Under the pieces are notes generated by a model. That model was given only the letters and a program-made list of their open reading frames with translations. It ran no database searches and was not told the DNA's origin. The translations under genes and the position numbers were made by a program. This document shows, piece after piece, positions 43,677 to 56,414 of a stretch of DNA of 64,000 bases. Every line of letters starts with the position of its first letter. The first letter of the stretch is position 1. The stretch comes from Triglochin maritima (lineage: Eukaryota > Streptophyta > Magnoliopsida > Alismatales > Juncaginaceae), in assembly GCA_963682175.1 (NCBI GenBank), contig OY821784.1, positions 30,609,621 through 30,673,620 on the forward strand, written 5' to 3'.

Positions 43677-45488
43677 TGTTTGAGTTCGTGCCCTTTGGTT
43701 GGGTATATATTTTTAATTTTTTTACACTCAAGCAAAATCGGTTTTCATATTTATTCGACAATTTCATGTACAAGACTCCCTAATTGCATTCCAATATGTA
43801 TTGTATACTGTATAATATCAAAATATATAGATTGGATCATACCAAAAGGATTGTCAAATCCTTTTAACCAATCGGAAGTCATGTTGCACGTTGGATTGCC
43901 TCGGAATTTCCAGCAAGTGTTCACCAAACTCTAAACAAGATTAGAGAGATCGAAGCTAGTCAGTCAAACTCTAATGAAAGTTTAAAATCTAGCTAATAAT
44001 CCCTTTGTGCTTCAAAGAATTTAATCTCCGACACTTTAATTAATCTAGAGAATTTTCGGATGGAAGAGATGGACAAAATATGGAGAGTAGAGAATTTTTA
44101 CATTCCTTAAACAAGTGAAGGGAGAAGGGGTCTATTTATAGGGAATCCTCAAACTCACATCAAGTGTAAACCACTTACACATGACACATCATCATCCCAT
44201 AACCTCCTTTAACCAAGTTGGATCAAATCCAGCCCACGATCAGAAAAATTCTCTTATTAATGCAGGCAAAATTGTGGGCAAACAACCAACCGGACGACCA
44301 ATTGATTACCTACTGATAATTTCTGTCGGACGATAAGCCCAGAAGGTCAACCATTTCGCTACCAAGAAAAGTTCGGGTTATTTTTGGTCGGATTGTGTTT
44401 CATGGCGGTCGACCAATCCTTTACCAAGAATGTTCCTGATAATTTCGGTCGAACCACGAAACACACTGGTCGACTGTTTCCTTACCAAGAATGCTCCTGA
44501 TAATTTTGGTTGAACCGCGAAACACACCGGTCAACCGTTTCTGAATTTAAAAGTTACTGTTAAATTCGATCGACCGGTTCTCGAAAACATTGGACATTTT
44601 TTCACTGTTTTTTGCCTTTACAAATTTGATCAATATCCGACAAAATTTGAGCTTTGGGGTTTAGCAAATTCATTGTTATAAAGTTGTGGATAACATTTTC
44701 ATATATAATGTCAAACCATTATTTCCTATAATATATACATCTCATATAAATTTATTTGTTATTCTAACAAAGTCGTAATCACGACATATTGATTTTATTA
44801 TTTTGTCATATGTATACTATTTAACATTACATGAAATTTAACACATCACATAAATATAAAATAATACTTCTTGTTTTTTCTGTTTTGTGGTGTGACATAT
44901 AGGAGGATCTAAGTTATATTGGCAATGATATAAAAAACTTTATTTCATAAACTATAAGCGGTATCTAGCTACACATTATAGTTACCCAAATAACAAAGAT
45001 GTTTTGTTCTCTCGAACAGAACACGATCCATTTAGTGATATGTACGTTTAATAGGTTTTGATAATAATCAAATTATATACTTCTCATGTGAAAAGGACAT
45101 AGGTCTCATATCTTAGGATTCAAAGAAAAAGTGAAAACATTAATGACACAAACACAATTCCATAATGTTTCATTTACTAGGTCTAATCAATATATAAAAG
45201 TAAACACTTTCTCTTTTATATACTCATGTTGTTAAATATTTGTAGAGCTACAATATCCTTTAACCAACATGACAATCTTATCTCAGTAATTAATGTGTCA
45301 TGTTAATTACCATGATTGTGAATTACTTTGATTTATGTAAATCATTATCTTTTAGAGCTCTACGGTTAAGGACTTCTTTAACTCTTCTAAAAGACAAAAA
45401 CATTAATTAAGGAACAAAATGTTTATGCATTCAATTCATAATAAAATACATTTAAAAGAATACTTATAGAACACATATTCCTTTCACC
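43677..45488 (-). mobile_element. C4: solo LTR of family C (minus orientation)
   Basis: Left end tgtttgagttcgtgcc and right end 'cattcctttca' plus two extra C. The duplication cccaa is at 43672-43676 and 45489-45493. TATA (tctatttata) at 44131-44140, decayed GGTCGACC motifs upstream at 44280-44600. Length about 1.81 kb, shorter than other family members. Confidence 0.8.
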
Positions 45489-45493
45489 CCCAA

Positions 45494-45523
45494 CCCCCAC
45501 CTTATTGCCATCCACGCCCATCG
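45494..45523 (+). pseudogene. Element E Gag, piece 4
   Basis: About 30 bases (PPPYQPP-like linker) that match the A linker and connect the end of C4 to the D insertion site. They continue at 52741 with the next bases of the same linker. Confidence 0.7.
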
Positions 45524-45528
45524 GTGAC

Positions 45529-46636
45529 TAATCAGATCAGTTTAATTACCATAAGTGCACTACCACGTTGAAGCGATGGCAAGCACGGGTCGATCCACAT
45601 GGAGCGTGCACGAGTTAGATTCGGGATACTCAACTGGGGAAAGAAAATGAGATTAAGGTCGAAACTACACTACAATACGAAAGAAATCGGAAAATAAGCA
45701 ATAAAACTAAACCCCTTAAGGGGTAGAGAAAGAACATGGAAATGAAAATGTGTGTAGTGTAGTGTGTGTTCAAATGTGCTCATCAAAACATGTCATATAT
45801 GAAATCCATAAAACTCTACTCCAACTTTGCCTCCAAATGAAATAAGATAAAATCTTATCATTAGAACATACAAGACAATAATTGAAATGAAGCTAATATA
45901 CTCACATGCATCATCACTCAAATCCAACTATGTCTCCACATGAAATAAGATTTATCACAATCATTAAAACATACAAGACATTAATTAAGATAAAGCCAAG
46001 ATGAGCACATGCATGCACATGTCTTGTTCCCTTCTTCCACTCCATCCATATCCTCACCTCATCATTCCCCATAAAATAGACCCACTAATCTAAGCATGTG
46101 CTAAGCTTCACTCAAGAGCATTAGCACATCAAAGATAAGAGTGAAATCTCATTAGATGGTTATGGAAATCATGTAAGGCTCAAAGGATTAAGATTAACAC
46201 ACACTAATCCATCACATGATCAAATCATCTTCTTCTCCACCCCCCCCCCCCCCCCCGATGGGAATGGACTACTCTCTACTCATCTCTATAGTAAAGAAAA
46301 CATAAAAATAACATAATCCAGGAAAGAAATGTAGAAGACTAGATTAAACAAACAACGACATAAAAGAAATTGCGTCAAAGGAAAACATCAACATAATGAA
46401 CAAGAACTAAACTAGATTAAGAAAATAAAAGACAAAGTGTGCTCCTCTCCAACCCCCTTATTACACTACTAAATCAGGAAACTAAAACCTACTCTAATGG
46501 GGGAAGGAGGAAGGAGGCATTACAAGTGTATTTGTAGAAGTTTATAGGGGTTTGATGGATTTGGGCATAATCAGACGGATGTAAATCCAATACGGAGGTC
46601 CTAGAATTCTCTGACATGACAACCCGACCCGCGCCC
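45529..46636 (-). repeat. 3' LTR of element D, missing its U3 start
   Basis: Matches 51181-52260 of the sister LTR, then switches at 46636 directly into coding sequence that in F lies near 61650. About 475 bp of U3, the polypurine tract and the non-coding region are gone. A run of 17 C lies at 46240-46256, against four in the sister LTR. Confidence 0.8.
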
Positions 46637-47773
46637 AACAGGCTGGTGGGTCGGAACGAGGTCACGAACCTCGTTATGGATGTCCGACTCACCAGGTATA
46701 CAAAAATTGGGTCTCTTACCCAAGGTTTTCTCTAAGGAACTCCCAATACCCTTATTGGCAATGTAGTTGTTTGACATCCCATCATTTTCAAGTTGATCAG
46801 GGACAATAGTGAGAGGCAAACTCTCATTAGGTCGTATGAAATTAAGGGTACTAGGGAGTTCTTGCTCCACCACAGGTGAGTCCTTAAGAGGCACAACAAT
46901 AAGATCATGTAGCTCAAGGGCCACGGGACAAAAAGATGAGGCATAATCCTGTGCCGACTCATAATGAAACTGGTTCATGCTATTCTCAATTGGAATCGAA
47001 TACCCCACCAAGTGATCGTGAATTGAAACCCCAAGTCCCTCAGACTGACTAGGAGTTTGACTTTGAAAGATTGTGCTTTGATTTTATGGAAGTGGTGGTG
47101 GTTTGATATCAGAAGATAAATCCTCATGTTGACAAGAAAGGTGACCCTCCTCACGTTCACGTAATTGTTGCGTGATCTGACTCACTTGCATTGCCAGATT
47201 TTGCTTGGAATGTTGAGCGGTTTCCATGAACGTAAAGAGAGTTTGTCTCAAGGAATCATGTATTTGGTCAACTGTGAGGTCCAATTCCGAATTTCGGAGA
47301 TTTTGAGTTGGGTGTTTATGGGTTGAAAATGAGTCCAATGATTGTTGATGGGTGGTGGCTGGTAAAATTCTGGGTATTCGGGAGGACGATACTGGGGGTG
47401 GGTATGATGTATAAAAATTTGAATCAATATTGTCTCCCCATGAATCCATCGCTCTTGGGTTGTACGCGGATGCGTAAAGGTATGCTCATACTCAGGCTCT
47501 AGGGGAATATAAAGACATTCCCCGATAATGTGACCACTCAACCCACAACAGTCGCATGGTATGGCTACTAGAGGCAAAGGTGCACTCATGTCATCTACCG
47601 CACGCATGAAATAGGCCAATGGTTGTTGTAATGTCTCAGTTTGTTGACCAGCATATGATCCGACATAACTAGATGGTGGTCTAGCAGTCAGTGTCTCTCT
47701 CATATTACCCCAAGCTGAAGACTGCTCAGCCACACAATTAAGATTGTCCCAACCATACGGGGTGTTTGTCTAA
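46637..47773 (-). pseudogene. Element D zinc-knuckle ORF (degenerate)
   Basis: Broken frames (47733-47248 and 47011-46640) read SSYVGSYAGQQTETLQQPL, VDDMSAPLP, CDCCGLSGHIIGECLY (zinc knuckle kept) and YESAQDYASSFCPVALE, parallel to the intact F ORF. Frame shifts separate the pieces, and the C-terminus is cut by the deletion into the LTR. No capsid domain is present. Confidence 0.8.
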
Positions 47774-50700
47774 GGCACCCCAGGATGCATGGGTCCAGAG
47801 TACCAGGGAGAATAGTCCTGGTCCCAACAATGAAATGGATGGTCACCTATCTTACCATCCATCTCGACAAAGTACTCTCGAGTCTACCACTCTCACCACC
47901 ACGAGGCCAAACTCGCAAAAAGTGCTCAACTCGACCCTAAAACGCTTACAGAGAGTGTAAAGGGGAGGAGACTAGAACGTAGAAGTAGGTGAGAAGAAGA
48001 TGACTCAGAGGAGAATGGAAGAATCCCTAAACTAGCGTAGGTAGAGGGTGAGGGTAGAAGCATAGTCTAGCAAATACGGCTCAAACAAGCTTAGGCTGAC
48101 TATGGGAACTTAAGCTAGACGACGTCTAACTTCGAGCTCACGCGGCCTCAACACGCCTCACCTCCCTACAATGAAGACCACAAAGACTAGCAAGTGAGCC
48201 AAGATCCGGAGATCTCGTCTCTCCTATTATCGACAAAGTGGGTAACGCCGATCAGGCTATGACGGTCGTGGCCGGATCACTCTCCTAATGCGCCCGAGTC
48301 CTAATGGCCAATGTGTAATTGATTTTAGAGTAAGGCTTCACTTCAGTGTGGTTTGTGGGGCTAAGGGAGAGGTGATGAAATCCCCCACCTTATCTTTAAG
48401 ACTATAAGTGATGCCCCTTAAAGATGTTTTGAAATCTTAGGCTAGCAAGCAACTCACCAAACAAGCACTCACATCACTCTTGTTACAATGCACCTTACTA
48501 ACTAGTGCATGATCTAAACATGCATGAATGAGAGAACGGGTGCACGTATCCCACGTCAGCAATCAACAACAAGAATATAAAGAAAAGAAAAGACAAGTGC
48601 GTGCAAGGTCTATAAATGATGCATGACCTAGATGTCAATTAGTATAATCTTTTGCTTTGAGTTTTATGGTCCATGTTGTCTTAAAAAGGGGTCATGCAAG
48701 ACATAAATTTCTGACACTTAAACAGAGCATTCATGGCATTAACAGTGCCAGTAAACAACAAGAAATAGGAAAAGGAAGATACTGTGAAAATAGAAAACAC
48801 AAATGGCTTACCTGATCCGCCAGTGGCGGATCCAAATCCGCTACTGGCGGATTGTCTGGGGATTCTAGTCCCCGGACTTCACCAGAATTCTCCCATCCTC
48901 TATTGAATCCCTTTATCCACTTATGGCTCCTTCCAGTTGAAGGGAATGTGTTCTAAAAGTTTTACTTTTAAATGTCAATTATTATGAATTGAATGAGAAA
49001 TCATTTTGTTCCTTGTTTATGTTATTCGTCTTTTAGAAGTGTTAAGGAAGAGGCTCTTGGTCCTTAACCGTAGAGCTCTAAAAGATATTGGTTTACATAA
49101 AACAAAAGATATTCGCAATCATGGTAATTAACATGGAACATTAATTACCGAGTTAAGATTGTCGTGTTGGTCATAGATCATTGTAGCTCTACAAGTGAGT
49201 GACAACACGGGTATGCAAAAGAGGAAAATATTACTTTTGTATACTGAATAGACCTAATAAGTAAAATATTATAGAAATGTGTTTCTATGTCATTAATATT
49301 TTACTGTGTCTTTGGTCCTTTGATATGAGACTTATATCTAATCACTTAAGGAATACTTAATTAGATCAGTGTCTTGAACTATCGATCAGTGTAGTGTAAA
49401 GGCATTGGTTGGTTAAGTACAACTTTTGTTGGAGAAAATAGTTAGTCAAAAGATTATCATTGCCCCTCTTAATTGAGTGATGATATTAGTGGGCCCCTTG
49501 ATAAAGCAAAGTTATAATGTGCACAATGTGATTTGAGTTAAGTCACATATTTATAACTAGCTTAAAGAGATCAAGAAATGAATACTAATACAAAGATGAC
49601 ACAATACTACTTTGTGTGTATTCTTAATATCATGAGGCAAGGGACGGACACAAGTGGTGCACTCCATCACTAAATGGATCGGGTTTTGGTTCGAGTGGAA
49701 TTAAGACATCTAACTAATTGGGAGCTATAATGTGTAGCTAGATACCGCTTATAGCTTGTGATATTAAGCTCTTAATATCACTGTCAACTTAGTCTAGATC
49801 CTCCCATAGGTCACACCGCAAGAAACCGGGAAACAAGAAGCTTGATTTTTGGTTCATATGATGTGTCGGGTTTCTCATAGAAAATATGACACATGTGGTG
49901 AACAAGTAAAATCAATTATGTTGTATATAAACATAATTAGAGTCATGATAAATTCATATGAGATGCATATATTATGGGGTGCAATAATTTATTATTGCAT
50001 AGGATAATACATTGCATAAGTTGTGAATTTGCTAAAACCCCCTTAAGTTCAAATTTTGTTGGAAATAAATCCAAAATTTGAAAAAGGCAAAATCGGGTAA
50101 AAGTTCGGTAATCCGTTGAGGTTCGGTCGACCGAAGGATCTGTGGATCGGTCAACCAAACATGGAACGGATAGTCATATTTGATTAACCGAACTTGACCA
50201 AAGTGCCAGGAACTTTGGTACGGTGTACCGAACCAAAATCGGTCAACCGAATAATGTTAAGTTTCGATATTTTCGGTTAACCGAATGGCACTCGGTCTTA
50301 GACGAGAATTCGTCCGATCGGTTAAGGAGATTTTTTCCCTTTAAGAATCGGTCATCCGTCTAGTACTCGGTCAACCAATCGTGACATATTCGGTTAACCG
50401 AATGGGTCTCGGTCAACCGAACAGCGATTGATTTTCTGCCTTTGATTATTAAGAGATTAATTTGATTGATGGTTGGATTAGCTCCAAACTTGGTCAAACG
50501 TTTTGTGGGTGCATGTAATACATGGAGGAATTAATTTATGAGAGAAAATGTAAAGAAAAACGTGGCTAAAGAATAGTCATGATTAAGAGTAAGATTGGAA
50601 CCTATAAATAGGTCCTTATTCTCCCTAATTGGGTTACACAATTCAATAATTATTTTCTCTCTTAATTCACCACAAAAACCCACGAAAATTCTCTTAGTTT

Positions 50701-51150
50701 TCTAAGTCTTTGGAAGGTGAAATCTCAGAGGCTAAGGAAGGGGTTTGTAGCTAGATTCTAAGCTTGTTTGGAGATCGATTGGCTAGCTCCTTTCTCTCCA
50801 ACCTTGTTTAGGGTTTCGGTGAACACTCGGAGGCATCCGGCGCAACGGGAAGCGACGATCATCTTCCCCAACGTCTCCGAATTTTCAAGAAGTTTTAGAG
50901 AACTTCTAGGTATGAATTTCGGAGTCCCTTGTGTTTGTTTTAATAAGTTTTTGAAACTAGTTGTTAAAACAAACCGATGCATGCATAAATAAATCGAAGA
51001 AAATTGTAATAGATCCGTATTATACATGAAAATTCGAAAAATATATATGTATAATTAAACATGAAATCCTACACCAGTAACCAAAAGTGAAAACAAAAAA
51101 ACAAAAACAAAGGAAAAACTCCACCGAAATGCTGAACTCGACTACGAAAA
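47774..51150 (-). other. Leader of element D, with solo LTR C5 inside
   Basis: The leader resembles that of F and A (for example at 48010-48560). A perfect 19-bp palindrome at 48814-48832 and a second imperfect one at 48835-48853 are near the PBS. The leader is interrupted by C5 at 48938-51073. Confidence 0.7.
48938..51073 (+). mobile_element. C5: solo LTR of family C inside element D
   Basis: TGAAGGGAATGTG start and GAAATCCTACA end, perfect duplication ccagt at 48933-48937 and 51074-51078. TATA box cctataaata at 50601-50610. The palindrome cluster at 50110-50430 is mostly in the forms ggtcaacc and ggttaacc. Length 2136 bp; very similar to C3 in the first 1.7 kb. Confidence 0.9.
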
Positions 51151-51156
51151 CGACGC

Positions 51157-51174
51157 TCCCCGGCAACGGCGCCA
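51157..51174 (-). promoter_or_regulatory. Primer binding site of element D (tRNA-Asp)
   Basis: Minus-strand TGGCGCCGTTGCCGGGGA-type sequence (plus tccccggcaacggcgcca) six bases inside the 5' LTR; perfect tRNA-Asp complement as in A and F. Confidence 0.9.
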
Positions 51175-51180
51175 AAAACT

Positions 51181-52735
51181 TGATCGAATCAGTTTAATTA
51201 CCGCAAGTCCAGTGCAACGTTGAAGCGGTGGCAAGCATGGGTCGATCCACAGGGATCGTGCGTGAGTCGGATTCGCGATACTCGAGTGGGGAAAGAAAAG
51301 GAGATTAAGGTCAAAACTACACTACGCGAAAGAAATCGGAAATAAGCAATAAAACTAAACCCCTTAAGGGGTAGAGAAAGAACATGGAAATGAAAATGTG
51401 TGTAGTGTAGTGTGTGTTCAAATGTGCTCATCAAAACATGTCATACATGAAATCCATAAAACTCTACTCCAACTTTGCCTCCAAATGAAATAAGATAAAA
51501 TCTTATCATTAAACATACAAGACAATAATTGAAATGAAGCTAATATATTCACATGCAACATGACTCAAATCCAACTATGTCTCCACATGAAATAAGATTT
51601 ATCACAATCATTAAAACATACAAGACATTAATTAAGATAAAGCCAACATGAGCACATGCATGCACATGTCATGTTCCATTTTTCCACTCCATCATTATCC
51701 TCACCTCATCATTCCCATAAAATAAGCCCACTAATCGAAACATGTGCTAAGCTTCACTCAAGAGCATTAGCACATCAAAGATAAGAGTGAAATCTCATTA
51801 TATGATTATGGAAATCATGTAATGCTCAAAGAATTAAGATTAACACACACTAATCCATCACATGATCAAATCATCTTCTTCTCCACTCCCCAATGGGGAT
51901 GGACTACTCTATACTCAACTCTACACTAAAGAAAACATAAATATAACATAATCCATGAAAGCAATGTAGAAGACTAGTCAAACGACAACATAAAAGAAAT
52001 TGTATCAAAGGAAAACATCAACATAATAAACAATAACTAAACTATATTAAGAAAATAAAAGGCAAAGTTTCCTCCTCTCCAACCCCCTTATTACACTACT
52101 AAACAGGAAACTAAAACTGACTCTAATGGGGGAAGGAGGAAGGAGGCATTACAAGTGTATTTGTAGAAGTTTATAGGGGTTTGGATGGATCTGGGCATAA
52201 TCGGACGGATGTATATCCAATATGGAGGTCCTGGAATGCTCTGACCCAACCCGCGTCCAAAATTTGAGAGCCAAAAGCTAACTGGATTCACCAGTGGTGG
52301 ATTTTAATCCGCCACTAGCGAATCAATTTTGTCTGATCGCCTCCAAATATTAACCACGAATTTAGTTCACATGATAAACACGTAGGGTGCGCCCGGAGCT
52401 GTTAGTTCGAGCATGTTTGGTTTTAATTGTCGATTTACTCCTCAGGTTCAGGAGATTCTGGACTTTTGCAACCAGCATATTTTTCTTTACACTTAAGTCC
52501 CTCCAGATTTTCACTTGGGTCCATCCTGATTTGCGAGTCAGTCCTTGTGCCTTACAAACAAGTCTGGAACCTTCCAAATCAGTCCATACTTGTTACATTT
52601 AGGTCATTTTTGCTCCCTTCCTCCTCTTTATTACCTAACTCCTAAAATACTACAAACCACAACTCGAGTAGCACAATATTGAGGTAAAATAAAAGATTTA
52701 TAGCATGAATATGATGTATGATATGCTACTAATTA
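51181..52735 (-). repeat. 5' LTR of element D
   Basis: 1555 bp; minus-strand start matches E (agtagcatatcatacatc). The palindrome pair at 52285-52324 is imperfect here. The PBS-side end reads TGATCGAATCAG. Confidence 0.85.
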
Positions 52736-52740
52736 GTGAC

Positions 52741-54777
52741 ATACCAACAACCACGTCAAATGTCTCAGCCTCATAGTCACTGACCTCCTCATGCCACATC
52801 TTCGTGCTATTCTAACAAGACTCCACCCAAGCGGGTTGACCCAAAGGACTCCACTCTTGAACAAACATGTCAAGCGTTCATGCAGAGCACGCAAACCATG
52901 CTTGAGGCCAACAACAATTTGGTCAAAGCATTAGAAGTGCAAGTCAGCCAGTTGGCTCATCAGCTCCATGAACGTGAGAATGGTCAGTTGCCAAGTCAAC
53001 CCAAGGTGAATCCCCGGGGTACCCAACTCAAGGAAGGCCACTAGTACCTCAAGCTACCTCTGAACCGACCCATCATGTTAATGTGATTCATACTTTGAGG
53101 TATGGTAAGGAGGTGGACAACCAAATTGGGTTGCCTTCCTTGCAATCACCATCTCTTGGTGTCACCGGACCTGTGGTCACACCCACATCTATGAGGGAGC
53201 CAGATCCTGAGGTTCCCTCAAAGAATACTTTGAGGAAGGAGATTGATCTTGATGTTTGTTCTACTTTTATTTCGACAATGGGGCCAAACCGTGAGGTTCC
53301 CTTATCTCATCATGTGTCAAAGGAATCAGAGTCTGAGGTTCCTTCGTAAAAGTCCACATCCATGGGTATGAGGTCCCTCCGGAAGTTTCTACAGAACCGG
53401 ATAATGAGATTCCTTCGAAAGACTCTTATACCCCAAGGGTGTCATTCCCAAAGCGCCTTAAAAAGAAAACTTCAGATCAGCACGACAAGATGCTTGAGAT
53501 CTTTCGGCAAGTTAAAATGAACATTCCGTTGTTAGAGGTGATTCAGCAGATGTCACCTTATGCCAAGATTCTCAAGGATTTATGCACCAACAAGAGAAAT
53601 ACCAATGTTCCGAAGAATTTTTTTCGTGCAACAAACGTGAGTTCATTGTTGGCACAACCCATGCAGGTTAAATACAAGGACCCTGATTGTCCTACTATTT
53701 CTTGTGTAATTGGGGATGTGTCAATACATCGAGCTTTATTGGACTTAGGTGCATCTTTCAATCTTTTGTCGTATTCTGTATACGTCCACCTTGGTCTTGG
53801 AGACCTCAAACAAACAAAAACCACTCTTCAACTGGATGATAGGTCAATGAGGAAACCAAGGGGTGTGGTGGAAGATGTTCTTATCAAAGTGAGAGAGTTC
53901 ATTTATCCAGTTGATTTTTTTGTTTTGGATATTGAACATGTGCCAAACCCACTTGGACAAATTCCTATTATTTTGGGTTGACTATTATTGTTGACTTCCA
54001 ATACCTTGATCAATTGTCATAATGGTTGATGCGTTTGACCATCTTCGGCATCAGGAAGAAGTCAGGTGCCTCTGATGACCCTGTAGAGGTCAATCTTATC
54101 CAGGGCACGGATGAGAATGAAGTCGAATGCACCTTCAAGTATTTTAGAGAGTTGTTCGATGGAGATCCTGATGGTGGTGAAGATGTTTCAACTGTGCTGG
54201 CACAAGAAGGTGCATTATCTTGTGATCATATGGCCTTTAAGCCACATCCTTTTGATCATGTGGCTATTGAGCCACAAGATACCATTTTTGTGGCCTCTGG
54301 GCCACTGCTCTTCACTCTGTATATGTTGAGGACCTAATGTGGGTTAAGAATCAACCACCTGATACCCTAAAATTCAAACAGAACGAAAATTCACCTCTCA
54401 TTCATGCCTCCCATCTTGTTCATTTTCAAGAGGCATCAAATGACCACAATGCTTATGAGGGTGTCAGGTGGTCAAGCAATTCTATTTCTAGACTTTGTCA
54501 ATTGGGTAATAAGTCCAAGGTGTCACTTTGTGTGGATGAAATCATCCATGTGCACCCAAATGTCAGTTGGAGGGTATATCTTGATGACCTTCAACTTTGT
54601 CAGGGAATGAAATCATATTTGTTTCCATTTCCTTTCACATACCCTAGTTTTGAGAGGCTTGAACCATCATCGTTGGTTCAAAACCCACTCAACAATTCTC
54701 TTGTTTCTCATATTGCTAGCCCATGCATGTGCATTTCTGGCTCGAGAGATGACGAGTTCCCATTTGATGTCCTTTAA
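52741..54777 (+). pseudogene. Element E Gag tail and aspartic protease, piece 5
   Basis: It resumes the linker after D and reads ALEVQVSQLAHQLHEREN, SMREPDPEVPS repeats, then from 53439 FPKRLKKKTSDQHDKMLE and the protease region with DLGAS in the context ALLDLGASFNLL, ending IPIILG at a stop (53981). Frame shifts at about 53350 and 53985 separate it from a tail (54026-54777) with DHVAIEP-like repeats and a stop at 54775. It matches the protease part of A throughout, with several disruptions. No RT follows. Confidence 0.85.
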
Positions 54778-56362
54778 CAAATGAAGATGGGAGCCCATTA
54801 ATGTACATAGTTCTCCTTTTGTAAAAAAACTCCACAAGTGAGCATTGATTGTTGTAGGGCCCAACCCATGAGTATCTTTCCCCCATTGTTTTCACGTATT
54901 TGTTTCCTTTCTTAAGTATCTCACAGGTTTTCAGAAATTCGGGTATATGTCTATCAACATAACCATGAACTTCCTTTTGCGCTTTACGTTGGTGAGATCT
55001 TTTATTTTTCATGCATAAATTCATGTAGTATCATACTCACATTCATTGAAGACAATGCATGAAGTAAGTGTGGGGTGTGCTTTACGTGTGTGTATAATCG
55101 AGTCTTTTCTTTTATTTTCATTTGTTTGCTTTTGTTTGCATTGTTAGGGTCATGATAGTGTGTTTCCAATTTACATTGATATATTTGTTATACCATGATC
55201 ATTGGGTGACTTGCCTTCTTTTGTTTGCCTAATGCTTTATTTTGTCCATTTCTTTCAAAATCTTTATGCGTTTGTGAAATAAAATGTTTTGTGGGTTTTA
55301 CGTGTGTTTATCATGTTCAAAACCATTGAGAGGCAAAGTAAAAAGGAAGCTCCCAGAATCGTCTTGAAAAAGATGAATTAGGATATCTAGTACACTGACT
55401 TTAGGTCATATCTAGTCGTAAGGATGCATCCCAATTTTCCCCCAGGAGGAGAGTAATCATAGGGTTTCAGTACTCAAACAAATAAAGAAGTTCACCCTGA
55501 ATCTAGTGAGTCGAATATTTCATGTCTGTTAGTATTAATAAGTTTGTCGTAGTTTGGGACCCTTAAACGCCAATTGTAAAACCTTAAGTGTAGGGGTTTT
55601 GGTTCATTTGTAGATAAGAAATAATTTAGTAGGGTGTTCTCTCTTCTCGTACAACTCCTATCACTCGAAAAATTTGGTCCGAGGGGACTTAGTACCTCGT
55701 GCTTTCGAGTCATCTCACTTGGGATGCACTGACCGAACTCCCGTTACACGGGTGGTAAGGATCGTCCTATGTGGACATATGGGGAAAAGTGTACGTGATA
55801 GAGTAAGTTCTCACAGGCAATGATGCATGAAACCTGACCCTGAAGACTTAGACACCAACTAGTTCTAACTCCTTATTCTCCGACGAAAAAAATTATGAAA
55901 AAAACAGAGAGAGAAAAAGAGAAAAAATATAAATAAGAACCTTTATGGACTTTACACGATGTATCACTTGAGAATGTTAAGGTTGCCCATGTTTTTCACT
56001 TAAGTTCTTAATTAACTTGAACGAATGGTTCTCTAGGCTAGGTGTGTGGATAAGATATATAAATAGAGAGAGAGTCAGCCCGTAGGATTACAGTGTCCAA
56101 TGATCGACAATAGTAGGTCCATCGAGTCGTGTTGCTAGGTTGAATAATGCATCAATGTTTGGATTTTGTGGGTATATCCACTGAAAAGGCCTCAAGAGAC
56201 ACCACTCCTCCTCCTTGGCGACAATGAGGTTTAACGGTTTGTTGGACGTGCTAAGTGCAACTGTGATTCCAACGAAAGTGAGTTAGGATTTCCCCATTTT
56301 TCATATGTTTTCCTTTCTTTCATTTTTCTCTTTCATTGTTTTGCTCGGGACTAGCAAAAGGT
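54778..56362 (+). other. Long 3' non-coding region of element E
   Basis: About 1.6 kb with blocks shared with A and F in the corresponding position (for example 'gttttcagaaat', 'gaagacaatgcatgaagtaagtgtgggg', 'cgagtcatctcacttgggatgc'). No convincing frame. Confidence 0.7.
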
Positions 56363-56377
56363 AAGTGTGGGGGTATT
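56363..56377 (+). promoter_or_regulatory. Polypurine tract of element E
   Basis: aagtgtgggggtatt directly before the LTR start TGGTCAGTAGC, equivalent to the tract in A and F. Confidence 0.8.
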
Positions 56378-56414
56378 TGGTCAGTAGCATATCATACATC
56401 GGATTCATGTTATA
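56378..56414 (+). repeat. Start of the 3' LTR of element E
   Basis: TGGTCAGTAGCATATCATAC corresponds to the 5' LTR start at 15151 (TGATTAGTAACATATCATAC). After 37 bases it is interrupted by LTR G; the rest would be beyond the window. Confidence 0.78.

Larger units (their letters stand above)
45529..52735 (-). mobile_element. Element D: Athila-type element with capsid-less Gag ORF
   Basis: Perfect duplication gtgac at 45524-45528 and 52736-52740. Minus-strand order: 5' LTR 51181-52735, PBS 51157-51174, leader (interrupted by solo LTR C5), degenerate ORF 47733-46640, truncated 3' LTR 45529-46636. Outer ends read TA and TA instead of TG and CA, fitting cytosine decay. The LTR start matches element E, so D and E are one subfamily, but the coding part matches F. 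Confidence 0.85.
15151..56414 (+). mobile_element. Element E: Athila-type Ty3/gypsy element, shattered by nested insertions
   Basis: Visible parts in order: 5' LTR 15151-16698, PBS 16705-16722, leader (16723-17173 and 19172-19727), Gag-protease frame in five pieces (19728-20613, 41766-41967, 43486-43671, 45494-45523, 52741-54777), 3' non-coding region to 56363, polypurine tract, and start of the 3' LTR at 56378. Each gap is filled by another element with target duplications, and the pieces together add up to about 9 kb, like element A (8881 bp). It is inserted in a Harbinger transposase; the far end is outside the window. As in A, no RT, RNase H or integrase is seen. Confidence 0.82.
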
